From contig DUGV01000271.1 in the NCBI GenBank assembly GCA_013331225.1, positions 1 to 5,597 on the forward strand: a stretch of 5,597 nt of DNA, given 5' to 3'. Of this stretch, positions 1-5,191 are shown piece after piece. Below the pieces are notes generated by a model. It was not told where the DNA came from. It ran no database searches and saw only the letters and a list, made by a program, of their open reading frames with translations. Made by a program: the position numbers and the translations under genes. Origin of the DNA: Methanolinea sp. (lineage in GTDB: Archaea > Halobacteriota > Methanomicrobia > Methanomicrobiales > Methanospirillaceae). The stretch's first letter is position 1, and every line of letters starts with the position of its first letter.

Positions 1-784
1 CCACGCCGTGGACAAGCACCTCGCCGAGGCCTGCGATCGTCTCCGCGGTGTAGTCCCTGGTCCCGGCCGATGACCCGGCCGAGACGATCACGAGGTCGTT
101 CTCTTCTACTGCACGGGAGATTGCATCCCTTATACGTTCCGGGACGTCCGGAGTGAGCGGATAGCGGGTGCACTTTCCCCCAACCTGTGAGAGCCATGCC
201 TCTGCCATCCGGGTATTGCTCTCCACCACCTGGCCAGGGGCAGGCTTCGAACCGGGAGGAACGAGCTCGCTCCCGGTGGGGACAAGCCCAACCCTGAAAC
301 CGAGGATCTCGACTGACACGATCCCATAGGCTGCAAGTGCGCCGATATCAGAAGGACGTATCCGATGGTGGGAAGGGACGACCATCTCGGACTCGGCAAT
401 GTCCTCCCCCGCAGGCCGGACATGCTGCCAGGGGCCGGCGGGCTTCCGTATCGTGTAGAAGTCCCCTTCAGTCCACACGTCCTCGATCATGATCACCGCG
501 TCATACTCCGCAGGCACCACGTTCCCGGTATTCACCCGGCGTGCTGCGGGTAGCGTGACCGGTGTCTGCTCACTTGCCCCGAACGTATCGGCACTCCGGA
601 CGGCGATCCCATCCATTGCGGCCAGGTGGACCTCCGGAACGGAGTACGTGGCAAATATGGGCCGTGCCGTGATCCGGCCGGCAGACAACTCGAGGGGGAT
701 CGTCTCGGGAGAGAGAGGGATGGGAACTTCTCCGACGATCGAGAGGGCTTTTTCAAGGGAGACGACAGAGAGGTAACGCTTCAC
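1..784 (-). CDS. moeA: Molybdopterin biosynthesis protein MoeA paralogue (N-terminal part; continues past left edge)
   Basis: Second of two tandem MoeA-family genes. MoeA inserts molybdate or tungstate into adenylated molybdopterin in the cytoplasm. 261 codons are visible. The start is GTG at 784, overlapping the TGA of the upstream moeA as GTGA, with a strong Shine-Dalgarno GAGGTG at 798-793. Visible family landmarks are AAMDGIAVRSADT (about 55-67, with the MDG aspartate at residue 58, the same position as in its neighbour), NTGNVVPAEYDAVIMIE (85-101), PTGSELVPPG (169-178), and SAGSSAGTRDYT (235-246) in place of the usual SGG-S-x-x-x-x-D loop. The last visible residues, LGEVLVHGV, are identical to the matching segment of the neighbour, which confirms paralogy. 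The weaker match at the TGA-LP-GADAVV motif suggests a specialised paralogue. Archaeal MoeA pairs often include a longer form with a C-terminal periplasmic-binding-protein-like domain; whether this gene has one lies outside the window. It was found by reading past the edge, since it has a GTG start and no visible stop. Confidence 0.93.
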   Translation of the reverse strand, partial: MKRYLSVVSLEKALSIVGEVPIPLSPETIPLELSAGRITARPIFATYSVPEVHLAAMDGIAVRSADTFGASEQTPVTLPAARRVNTGNVVPAEYDAVIMIEDVWTEGDFYTIRKPAGPWQHVRPAGEDIAESEMVVPSHHRIRPSDIGALAAYGIVSVEILGFRVGLVPTGSELVPPGSKPAPGQVVESNTRMAEAWLSQVGGKCTRYPLTPDVPERIRDAISRAVEENDLVIVSAGSSAGTRDYTAETIAGLGEVLVHGV

Positions 785-1986
785 CAGAGGAGCACCTCGA
801 CTGTCTCACCAATCTCTATACCCTCGCTCCCGGCCGGAATCCTCACCACGCCGTCGCTCTGGACGAGTGTGTTCAGGAGACCCGACTTTCCAAAGAGCGG
901 GAATGCACGGTCTCCTTCCAGCCTGACCCGTACGTAGTCCTCGCGTCCGCGAATAGATGGGATGTTCTGGGCAAGCAGTGCTGTCCTGGTGCATCCCTTC
1001 CCCATCACCTCTCCAGACATCGCCGCAAGGAGAGGTCTGCCTATCCTGTCAAGCACGACCAGCGCAGATGCAGGGTGGCCCGGGAGGCCGAGCACCGGCT
1101 TTTCGCGGCATCGCCCGATGATGGTCGGCTTCCCGGGAGCAATCGACACGCCATGGACAAGCACCTCCCCAAGCTCCCCGATGATGTCCGTGCAGAGGTC
1201 GCGTTCGTCCTTTGAGCTTCCCCCCGAGAGGAGGACTCCGTCGTTTTCGGAGAGCGCCTTCTCAAGGGCATCCTTCAACGCAGCACGCTCGTCTGGCACG
1301 ATCCCGTACAGCGTCTCCGTGCAGCCGACTCGCCGCAGGTATGTCCCCAGCATCCCGCTGTTGCTGTCACGTATCTGGCTGCCGGTGGGGATGTCCCGGA
1401 CAGGTATGAGTTCATTTCCGGTCGAGATCACCCCTATAGAGGGGATGGTGCAAACCGGGACGGTATGGCAACCCACGGCCGCGAGGACACCGATATCCGG
1501 TGGGCTGAGGCGACGGCCTTTCTTGAGAACTGGCATGCCCCGGGCAAAGTCCTCCCCCTTCCTGATGAGATTCTCACCGGGGGCAACCGGGCGCTTCACC
1601 AGCACCTGGTCGTCGATCTGCTCGGTGTGTTCGATCATCACCACCGCATCCGCCCCTGCAGGGAGTTGCCCGCCGGTGGGGATATACGCACATTCTCCAG
1701 CCGACAGGGTGATGTCGGAGGCCCTGCCCATCTTCACCGTTCCGCATAGAGAGAGAAGGGAGGGGATAGCCTCGCCAGCCCCGATGGTGTCTGAAGCCCT
1801 GACCGCATACCCATCCATCACGGACCGATCAAAGCACGGGATATCGATATCTGCAACGACGTCGCGGGAAAGCACCCTTCCCCCCGCCTCCTCGAGCGGG
1901 ATCTCCACGCATGAAGGCGCCGGGGCTATCCCTGCGGCAACCCGTATTGCATCTTCGACGGGAACAGTCCGTAAAAAAAGGCTCAT
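781..1986 (-). CDS. moeA: Molybdopterin molybdenumtransferase MoeA (complete)
   Basis: 401 residues, the usual size for MoeA (about 400-410). It catalyses metal insertion into adenylyl-molybdopterin, the last step of basic Mo/W cofactor synthesis. Motifs in order: RSVMDGYAVRASDT (54-67, with the conserved MDG aspartate at 58), PTGGQLPAGADAVVMIE (103-119), GENLIRKGEDF (137-147), STGNELIPV (188-196), QIRDSNS (204-210), LSGGSSKDERD (253-263) in the MogA-like fold, APGKPTIIG (283-291), LPGHPASALV (301-310), and a C-terminal domain IV from about 330 to 401. The first lysine of the bacterial KPGKP motif is alanine here (A-P-G-K-P). The ATG at 1986 overlaps the upstream TGA as ATGA. The local ribosome-binding site is weak (TTAGG), so coupled re-initiation is likely. 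The downstream moeA paralogue overlaps its stop. In methanogens the cofactor serves formylmethanofuran and formate dehydrogenases; which metal this copy handles cannot be read from the sequence. Confidence 0.96.
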   Translation of the reverse strand: MSLFLRTVPVEDAIRVAAGIAPAPSCVEIPLEEAGGRVLSRDVVADIDIPCFDRSVMDGYAVRASDTIGAGEAIPSLLSLCGTVKMGRASDITLSAGECAYIPTGGQLPAGADAVVMIEHTEQIDDQVLVKRPVAPGENLIRKGEDFARGMPVLKKGRRLSPPDIGVLAAVGCHTVPVCTIPSIGVISTGNELIPVRDIPTGSQIRDSNSGMLGTYLRRVGCTETLYGIVPDERAALKDALEKALSENDGVLLSGGSSKDERDLCTDIIGELGEVLVHGVSIAPGKPTIIGRCREKPVLGLPGHPASALVVLDRIGRPLLAAMSGEVMGKGCTRTALLAQNIPSIRGREDYVRVRLEGDRAFPLFGKSGLLNTLVQSDGVVRIPAGSEGIEIGETVEVLLW

Positions 1987-2159
1987 TTGAAGCAGCCTAA
2001 CTGACAGGCCCTTATCTTCACGCCATGGGTATTACAGTATTTGGCGATATCGAGCTTTGCAATCCCGTATTTCTCGGACATGGCAAACGCCTGGGGGCAT
2101 TTGATCTCCTTGGTGATGCCTTCCGCTTCGAAGGCCTTGCGTATCTTCTCTTCATCCAT
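1983..2159 (-). CDS. Small conserved-looking cysteine protein, 58 aa, coupled to moeA; function unknown
   Basis: 58 residues, from ATG 2159 to TGA 1985-1983. An upstream in-frame start at 2249 would add 30 residues of non-homologous-looking sequence, and the AGGT six bases before the 2159 ATG favours the short form. The protein is charged at the N-terminus (MDEEKIRKAFEAEG), then has an IKCPQAFAMSEKYGIAKLDI stretch that looks like a small helical or helix-turn-helix unit, and ends in KIRACQLGCFK. It has four cysteines (21, 42, 52, 56), and the terminal C-x3-C could bind metal. There is no signal peptide or membrane segment. Its stop overlaps the moeA start by four bases, so the two are probably translated together. 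Ending in CQLGCF and lying next to moeA suggests a role tied to Mo/W cofactor handling, as a metal carrier or small regulator, but this is inference. I do not recognise a named family with certainty. Confidence 0.82.
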   Translation of the reverse strand: MDEEKIRKAFEAEGITKEIKCPQAFAMSEKYGIAKLDIAKYCNTHGVKIRACQLGCFK

Positions 2160-2183
2160 GCAGGTACCTATGGAGGGTGACAG

Positions 2184-2190
2184 TAATAAA
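2184..2190 (-). promoter_or_regulatory. Candidate TATA box for the small-protein/moeA/moeA operon
   Basis: Read on the minus strand this is TTTATTA, centred about 28 bases before the ATG at 2159. It is the most TATA-like element in the 142-base spacer upstream of the operon. Archaeal initiation about 25 bases downstream would fall at or very near the start codon, giving a very short or leaderless mRNA. The AGGT at 2169-2166 would then lie outside the transcript, so one of the two readings is probably wrong. Weak call. Confidence 0.35.
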
Positions 2191-2280
2191 TGAGTTGACT
2201 TCTTCCGGGTTGTTAAGCTCCATGAGTGGATACGATCAGCTGAACACATTCCATAATAGCCTGGAAGTCAGGCCTTTTGT

Positions 2281-2300
2281 TGAAACGAAAAGAAAAATGA
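2281..2300 (-). terminator. T-rich terminator downstream of the PEGA gene
   Basis: Immediately after the TAA of the PEGA-domain gene the minus strand runs CATTTTTCTTTTCGTTT, a broken oligo-T tract of the type that terminates archaeal RNA polymerase. Just beyond it is a small perfect inverted repeat (GCCTG/CAGGC, 2259-2263 with 2269-2273, five-base loop). It separates the surface-protein gene from the moeA operon on the same strand. Confidence 0.5.
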
Positions 2301-2301
2301 G

Positions 2302-2988
2302 TTATTTTTTCCTGGACAGTGCGAGGAGCCCGGCTGCCGCCAGGGCAGAGAACGCGATGCCCGCAGGGACAGGAGACTTTGTAGGGGTCGGCGTTGGAGC
2401 GGGGTTCAGCGTGGCGTACAGGTCAACAGTCTGCCCCTTTGCAGGGAAACTGGTAATTGGCGCAGTATAGGGCAGGTATCCATCCATTGTGACAGTGTAG
2501 GTGCTATAGGGGGTACCGGTGGTGTACACCTGGACCGTAAGGATGCCATTCGTGATGGCCCCCTGGTAGGTGTTGTCGAACATCACGCTCGCACCGTTCA
2601 CATTGCAATGGACAGTGTACCACCCGATATCCCCACCTATTACCGGGGATTGTGTCGGCTGGGTGGGGTTGAGGGTCGCATACAGGTCAAAGGTCTCCCC
2701 TTTTCCGGGTACGCCGTCGATAGAGTCGCTGAAGGTGGAATATCCTTCCTTCTGGACGGAATACGTGCGGTAGGGTGTCCCGGTAGTATACGCCTCGACA
2801 TACAGGACCCCTCCCTGGATGTCACCCTTGTAATCGCCGTCAAAGAAGACGCTCGCGCCGTCGACATTGCAGTGCACTGCATACCAGGCGCGGTCTCCGC
2901 CGATGGGGGCCTGGGCGCCTGCCGGCAGGATGGCAAGGCAGCATCCTGTAACCAGGAATACGATGAAAATACGAGTAGAGCTGCTCAT
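2302..2988 (-). CDS. Secreted membrane-anchored surface protein with two PEGA-type repeats
   Basis: 228 residues from ATG 2988. An upstream in-frame ATG at 3051 lies before the likely TATA box (3040-3033) and has no ribosome-binding site, whereas 2988 is preceded by AAGGCGATCAC and is followed at once by a signal peptide. The signal is hydrophobic residues 7-23 with a likely cleavage after AGAQA near 27. Two tandem repeats of exactly 80 residues (29-108 and 117-196) share 48 of 80 positions. Each starts IGGD, carries VHCNV-x-GASV-x-FD, YTTGTPY-x-TY-x-V and GY, and ends DLYATLNP. This is the PEGA-like beta fold common in archaeal surface proteins. A Pro/Thr linker (PAPTPTPTKSP, 196-206) leads to a hydrophobic helix (about 209-224) and an SRKK tail: a surface-anchor tail like that of archaeosortase substrates, though without a clear PGF or PEF triad. 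It should be exported and displayed on the cell surface. The specific role and ligand are unknown. Confidence 0.85.
   Translation of the reverse strand: MSSSTRIFIVFLVTGCCLAILPAGAQAPIGGDRAWYAVHCNVDGASVFFDGDYKGDIQGGVLYVEAYTTGTPYRTYSVQKEGYSTFSDSIDGVPGKGETFDLYATLNPTQPTQSPVIGGDIGWYTVHCNVNGASVMFDNTYQGAITNGILTVQVYTTGTPYSTYTVTMDGYLPYTAPITSFPAKGQTVDLYATLNPAPTPTPTKSPVPAGIAFSALAAAGLLALSRKK
2401..2640 (-). repeat. PEGA-type repeat unit 2 (80 codons)
   Basis: Codons 117-196 of the surface protein. The unit is colinear without gaps with unit 1 and about 60% identical in protein. YTTGTPY, VHCNV and DLYATLNP are shared exactly. An internal gene duplication is the simple explanation. Confidence 0.8.
2665..2904 (-). 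repeat. PEGA-type repeat unit 1 (80 codons)
   Basis: Codons 29-108 of the surface protein, the N-terminal copy of the duplicated unit. It is separated from unit 2 by a short spacer (TQPTQSPV). Confidence 0.8.
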
Positions 2989-2992
2989 TGTG

Positions 2993-3075
2993 ATCGCCTT
3001 TTTTTGAATACCACGGGTATATTCGATCCGTTCATTTAAAATGGATTCCATCGGTGTGACACAAGAAAAGGCGAT
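2993..3075 (-). promoter_or_regulatory. Promoter/leader of the PEGA gene, bounded by a perfect 10-bp inverted repeat
   Basis: ATCGCCTTTT at 2993-3002 is the exact reverse complement of AAAAGGCGAT at 3066-3075, with 63 bases between them. The inner arm contains the purine-rich ribosome-binding region (minus-strand AAGGCGAT, five bases before the ATG). Between the arms lie a TATA-like TTTAAA (minus 3040-3033), which would give a leader of about 23 bases, and a small hairpin (ATACC/GGTAT, 3008-3012 with 3016-3020). A second AT-rich element (minus TTTTTATAA, 3123-3115) could start a longer transcript near 3093. That transcript would contain both arms and could fold over the ribosome-binding site. 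Confidence 0.45.
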
Positions 3076-3112
3076 TAATCCCTGGGAGGGAATTTTAGCG
3101 ATGCAGTAACCC

Positions 3113-3141
3113 GATTATAAAAATTGGAATGGGAGGGTTTT
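3113..3141 (-). terminator. T-rich 3' end of the PKD gene
   Basis: After the TGA at 3144-3142 the minus strand reads AAAACCCTCCCATTCC and then AATTTTTATAATC. The five-T run is a plausible archaeal terminator. The same AT-rich stretch could instead act as a distal TATA box for the next minus-strand gene, and the sequence alone does not decide between them. Confidence 0.35.
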
Positions 3142-3726
3142 TCATGCCACGGTGATATAACTCGCTCTCTCTATGGTCTCTGTGGCAAGTTTCCTATCTG
3201 GGCCAATGGTCCAGACCGTGAGTTTCACCGTGTAGGTCCCCGGTCTCCGGTAGGTATGGGTCGGGTTCTTCTGGGTGGACATGAACCCGTCGCCGAAACT
3301 ATACTTCCAGAGAATCGGGCTTCCTGACGAATTCCCGGTGAAGGCAACCTGAAGGGGTGCAGTGCCTGATACAGGGGTAGCCGAGAAATTCGTCCTGACA
3401 TCGGGTCCTGGTGCCCCTTCTACCCGGATGTAATTCTCTTTTACCATGGTTTTCGAGGACAGTGTCCGCCCGTCCATCTGCCAGATAGTCAGGCTCACGG
3501 TGTAGTTGCCTGGCCTTCGGTAGGTATACACCGGATTCTGGCTCATCGACGAAAATCCGTCTCCAAACCTGTAAAGATAACGCATGATGTTCCCGTCAGA
3601 GGCATCGGTGAACTGCACGGTGAGAGGCGGGTTCCCGGAGACAGGATTCGCAGTGAAATCCGCATAGAAGGGCGGTTCGGTCCTGATATGTAGCGGGAGG
3701 CTGTCAATATTGTTCTCATCGATCAC
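3142..3726 (-). CDS. Two-PKD-domain protein, probably the surviving 3' part of a NosD-type beta-helix surface protein
   Basis: 194 codons from GTG 3726, the only start in the open frame that keeps both domains. There is no ATG nearby and no ribosome-binding site. The protein is two PKD domains: residues 22-103 (FTANPVSGNPPLTVQF, YRFGDG, PVYTYRRPGNYTVSLT) and 113-194 (FSATPVSGTAPLQVAF, YSFGDG, PTHTYRRPGTYTVKLT). These are beta-sandwich modules of extracellular archaeal proteins, but no signal peptide or membrane anchor is present. The first residues, VIDENNIDSLPLHI, match the closing segment of NosD/right-handed beta-helix domains (typically DGxGDxPYVIDENNxDxYPL), which usually precede PKD domains. 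The preceding in-frame codons continue this match (TDGFCNAPF) up to a TAA at 3771-3769. The most economical reading is a 5'-truncated gene whose PKD half stayed open. A short cytoplasmic protein cannot be excluded, and expression is doubtful. Confidence 0.6.
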   Translation of the reverse strand: MIDENNIDSLPLHIRTEPPFYADFTANPVSGNPPLTVQFTDASDGNIMRYLYRFGDGFSSMSQNPVYTYRRPGNYTVSLTIWQMDGRTLSSKTMVKENYIRVEGAPGPDVRTNFSATPVSGTAPLQVAFTGNSSGSPILWKYSFGDGFMSTQKNPTHTYRRPGTYTVKLTVWTIGPDRKLATETIERASYITVA

Positions 3727-3815
3727 GAAGGGTGCGTTGCAGAACCCGTCAGTCCGGACCGGGGCCTGTTATTGCGAGTCTATTCCCTGTGCGGTCCCAT
3801 TGCTGGATTGCCACG
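3727..3815 (-). pseudogene. Degraded NosD-type beta-helix tail upstream of the PKD frame
   Basis: In frame with the PKD domains, the 14 codons before the GTG read QAPVRTDGFCNAPF, directly following a TAA. DGFCNAPF plus VIDENNIDSLPL is a typical NosD/beta-helix domain end. In the frame shifted by one base, the codons just upstream read QQWDRTGNRLAITGPGPD, ending at a TGA at the junction. The GPGPD to DGFC step could be a single-base frameshift in an originally continuous reading frame. The rest of the expected several-hundred-residue beta-helix is absent, because the dtdA promoter and gene begin within about 100 bases. The NosD identification rests on motif recall. Confidence 0.45.
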
Positions 3816-3839
3816 ATCACACACCCCGGATCGCGTCCC

Positions 3840-3847
3840 TTTATAGA
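3840..3847 (+). promoter_or_regulatory. TATA box of the dtdA-ftsZ operon
   Basis: TTTATAGA lies 31-38 bases before the dtdA ATG, in an AT-rich island within GC-rich flanks. Initiation about 25 bases downstream gives a leader of roughly 10 bases. On the opposite strand the same site reads CTATAAAGG and could serve the minus strand. Confidence 0.6.
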
Positions 3848-3877
3848 AATTGAAAGGCATAGAATGGGAAGTAACCA

Positions 3878-5191
3878 ATGAAGATCGCACTTGTCAGCTC
3901 CCTTGCAGACCCCGGCGGCTGCACCATCCACGGATCCCTTCTCTCGCTCCTTGCCACGCCACACGAGCCCTATTCCCTGGAACGGCACCAACTCTCCCAC
4001 CACAGGGTCAGGGAACGGCTGATCTACCAGGATCACCTTGACCGGGACCTTGACGCTGATCTCATCATCTTCCTCTCCCGGCACTCCTCGGTGAACCCGG
4101 TACCGGTCCTGACCGTGCATGTCACCGGGAACATCTCGAGCGCTGAATTCGGCGGGCAGGAACGCTCGCTGGCCCCAGCGGCCCCCGAATGGATGCACGC
4201 GGTATTGAGAGAGTTGTCAGGGAATGCACCGCCAGGCTTTCGTGTCGCGTACGAGGTCACCCATCACGGCCCGTCGGAACTCGCAACCCCCTCGCTCTTT
4301 GCAGAGGTGGGGAGCAGCGAGAAGGAGTGGCGGGACAGCGCGGCCGGGATGGCGGTTGCAAGGAGCGTGCTCTCGGCAGATCCCGCGGACTGTATTCCCC
4401 TGATCGGGTTTGGCGGGACGCACTACGCAGCCCGGCAGACCCATATTGCCCTGAATACACGCGGGGCGTTCGGGCATATCGCCCATACGAGGGAGGTTTC
4501 ATCCCTCGATGCCGGCATGATCGACCAGATGCGGGAGAAGACGAGGGCCGTAGCTGCCTACATCGACAGGAAAGCGATTCCAGGAAGAGACCTCGCCAGG
4601 CTGGAGGATCTTCTTGCTGAACGCAGGGTGAAAATCCTCTCGGAGGGTGAACTCATGCACATCGGGGACCTCTCATGGGAGACCTACATGAGAGTCCTGT
4701 CCCTTGCCGAACAGATCGTCCCGGGATGCCGAGTCACGCTCCACGGGCAATCCCCAGGTGGCGAACCCGTGAGAATCGACCTGGACCCCGTGCTCCTTGA
4801 AGAGGCATGGAGGCTCAACCAGAAGGGATTTCTCGCTGGGCTGGATACGCTCCCGCTGGTCCGTCTCTCGACCCAGAAAAGGCCAGTATGGCCTTCTTTC
4901 ATCACCATCGGTGAAAATAGCGGGAATGTACTGCATGATTTAATAAGCTTATGCGTAAACATCATACGTAGAGGGGAAATTACGTTCGTTGCGGGTGACC
5001 ACCTGACCATCTGCAGGCGCAGGTTCGACCCCGACCGGGCACGCGACCTGGGAATACCTCCCGGCCCGCTGTACGGACAGCTGATGAACGGCTGCCCTGT
5101 ACGGATCGGGGACAGGGAGATCACCCCCGAGATGGTCCAGACCCGCAGCGAAAAGCGAATCCACATCCCGGGACTGGAGAAATTCCTATGA
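3878..5191 (+). CDS. dtdA: D-aminoacyl-tRNA deacylase (DTD2/GEK1 family) with long C-terminal extension
   Basis: 437 residues. DTD2 hydrolyses D-amino acids mischarged onto tRNA and so protects translation from the wrong chirality. It is the archaeal and plant family, unrelated to bacterial DTD. Landmarks: VSSLADPGG (6-14), the metal-site-like [19 protein letters not shown] (128-146) followed by [24 protein letters not shown] (176-192; family IGxGGxHYAPR), GHIAHT (199-204) and MIDQMREKT (214-222). The proline of the usual HYAPR is alanine here. The core ends near 240. Residues 240-437 are an extension that ends with [20 protein letters not shown] and then [10 protein letters not shown], resembling the substrate-arm segment of RNase Z. 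Some archaeal DTD2 proteins are known to me as longer than the roughly 270-residue form, so the extension is likely a natural variant. The ATG at 3878 follows TATA box 3840-3847 and a weak GGGAA. The stop overlaps ftsZ as ATGA. Confidence 0.93.
   Translation: MKIALVSSLADPGGCTIHGSLLSLLATPHEPYSLERHQLSHHRVRERLIYQDHLDRDLDADLIIFLSRHSSVNPVPVLTVHVTGNISSAEFGGQERSLAPAAPEWMHAVLRELSGNAPPGFRVAYEVTHHGPSELATPSLFAEVGSSEKEWRDSAAGMAVARSVLSADPADCIPLIGFGGTHYAARQTHIALNTRGAFGHIAHTREVSSLDAGMIDQMREKTRAVAAYIDRKAIPGRDLARLEDLLAERRVKILSEGELMHIGDLSWETYMRVLSLAEQIVPGCRVTLHGQSPGGEPVRIDLDPVLLEEAWRLNQKGFLAGLDTLPLVRLSTQKRPVWPSFITIGENSGNVLHDLISLCVNIIRRGEITFVAGDHLTICRRRFDPDRARDLGIPPGPLYGQLMNGCPVRIGDREITPEMVQTRSEKRIHIPGLEKFL
4929..4957 (+). 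promoter_or_regulatory. AT-rich palindromic island inside dtdA; possible internal promoter for ftsZ
   Basis: Contains TTTAATAA (4939-4946) and the perfect palindrome ATAAGCTTAT (4943-4952), flanked by GCAT/ATGC (4933-4936 with 4951-4954) and TAC/GTA (4929-4931 with 4955-4957). The codons here (TTA, ATA, TTA, GTA, ATA, AGA) are unlike the GC-ending codons of the surrounding gene. It lies about 240 bases before ftsZ. A TATA-like role is inference. Confidence 0.3.

Noticed and set aside
962..1990. A 342-codon plus-strand open frame antisense to the complete moeA gene
   Set aside because: It mirrors the GC-rich moeA frame. Its translation is rich in Ser, Pro and Arg with no recognisable domain, whereas the minus strand gives a full MoeA with every family motif.
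2162..2169. AGGTACCT palindrome before the small cysteine protein as an operator
   Set aside because: An eight-base palindrome is expected by chance at this scale. Half of it is better explained as the AGGT ribosome-binding site.
2259..2278. GCCTG/CAGGC hairpin followed by CTTTTG on the plus strand as a bacterial-style terminator
   Set aside because: No plus-strand gene lies upstream for it to terminate, and the five-base stem is short. It is mentioned only as a neighbour of the minus-strand T-rich terminator.
2177..2470. A plus-strand open frame across the moeA/PEGA spacer
   Set aside because: Half of it is antisense to the PEGA gene's anchor region. The translation has no domain, and the spacer reads better as a terminator plus a promoter on the minus strand.
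2989..3051. Upstream ATG at 3051 as the start of the PEGA protein
   Set aside because: It would place 21 polar residues before the signal peptide, has no ribosome-binding site, and lies upstream of the TATA-like box at 3040-3033.
3749..4198. A 149-codon minus-strand open frame overlapping the start of dtdA
   Set aside because: It is mostly antisense to the DTD2 catalytic domain and has no promoter or domain. Only its last residues (3749-3815) are of interest, as a possible frameshifted remnant, and are reported there.
4684..5166. A 160-codon minus-strand open frame within dtdA
   Set aside because: Antisense shadow of a well-supported gene, with no ribosome-binding site or family motif seen.
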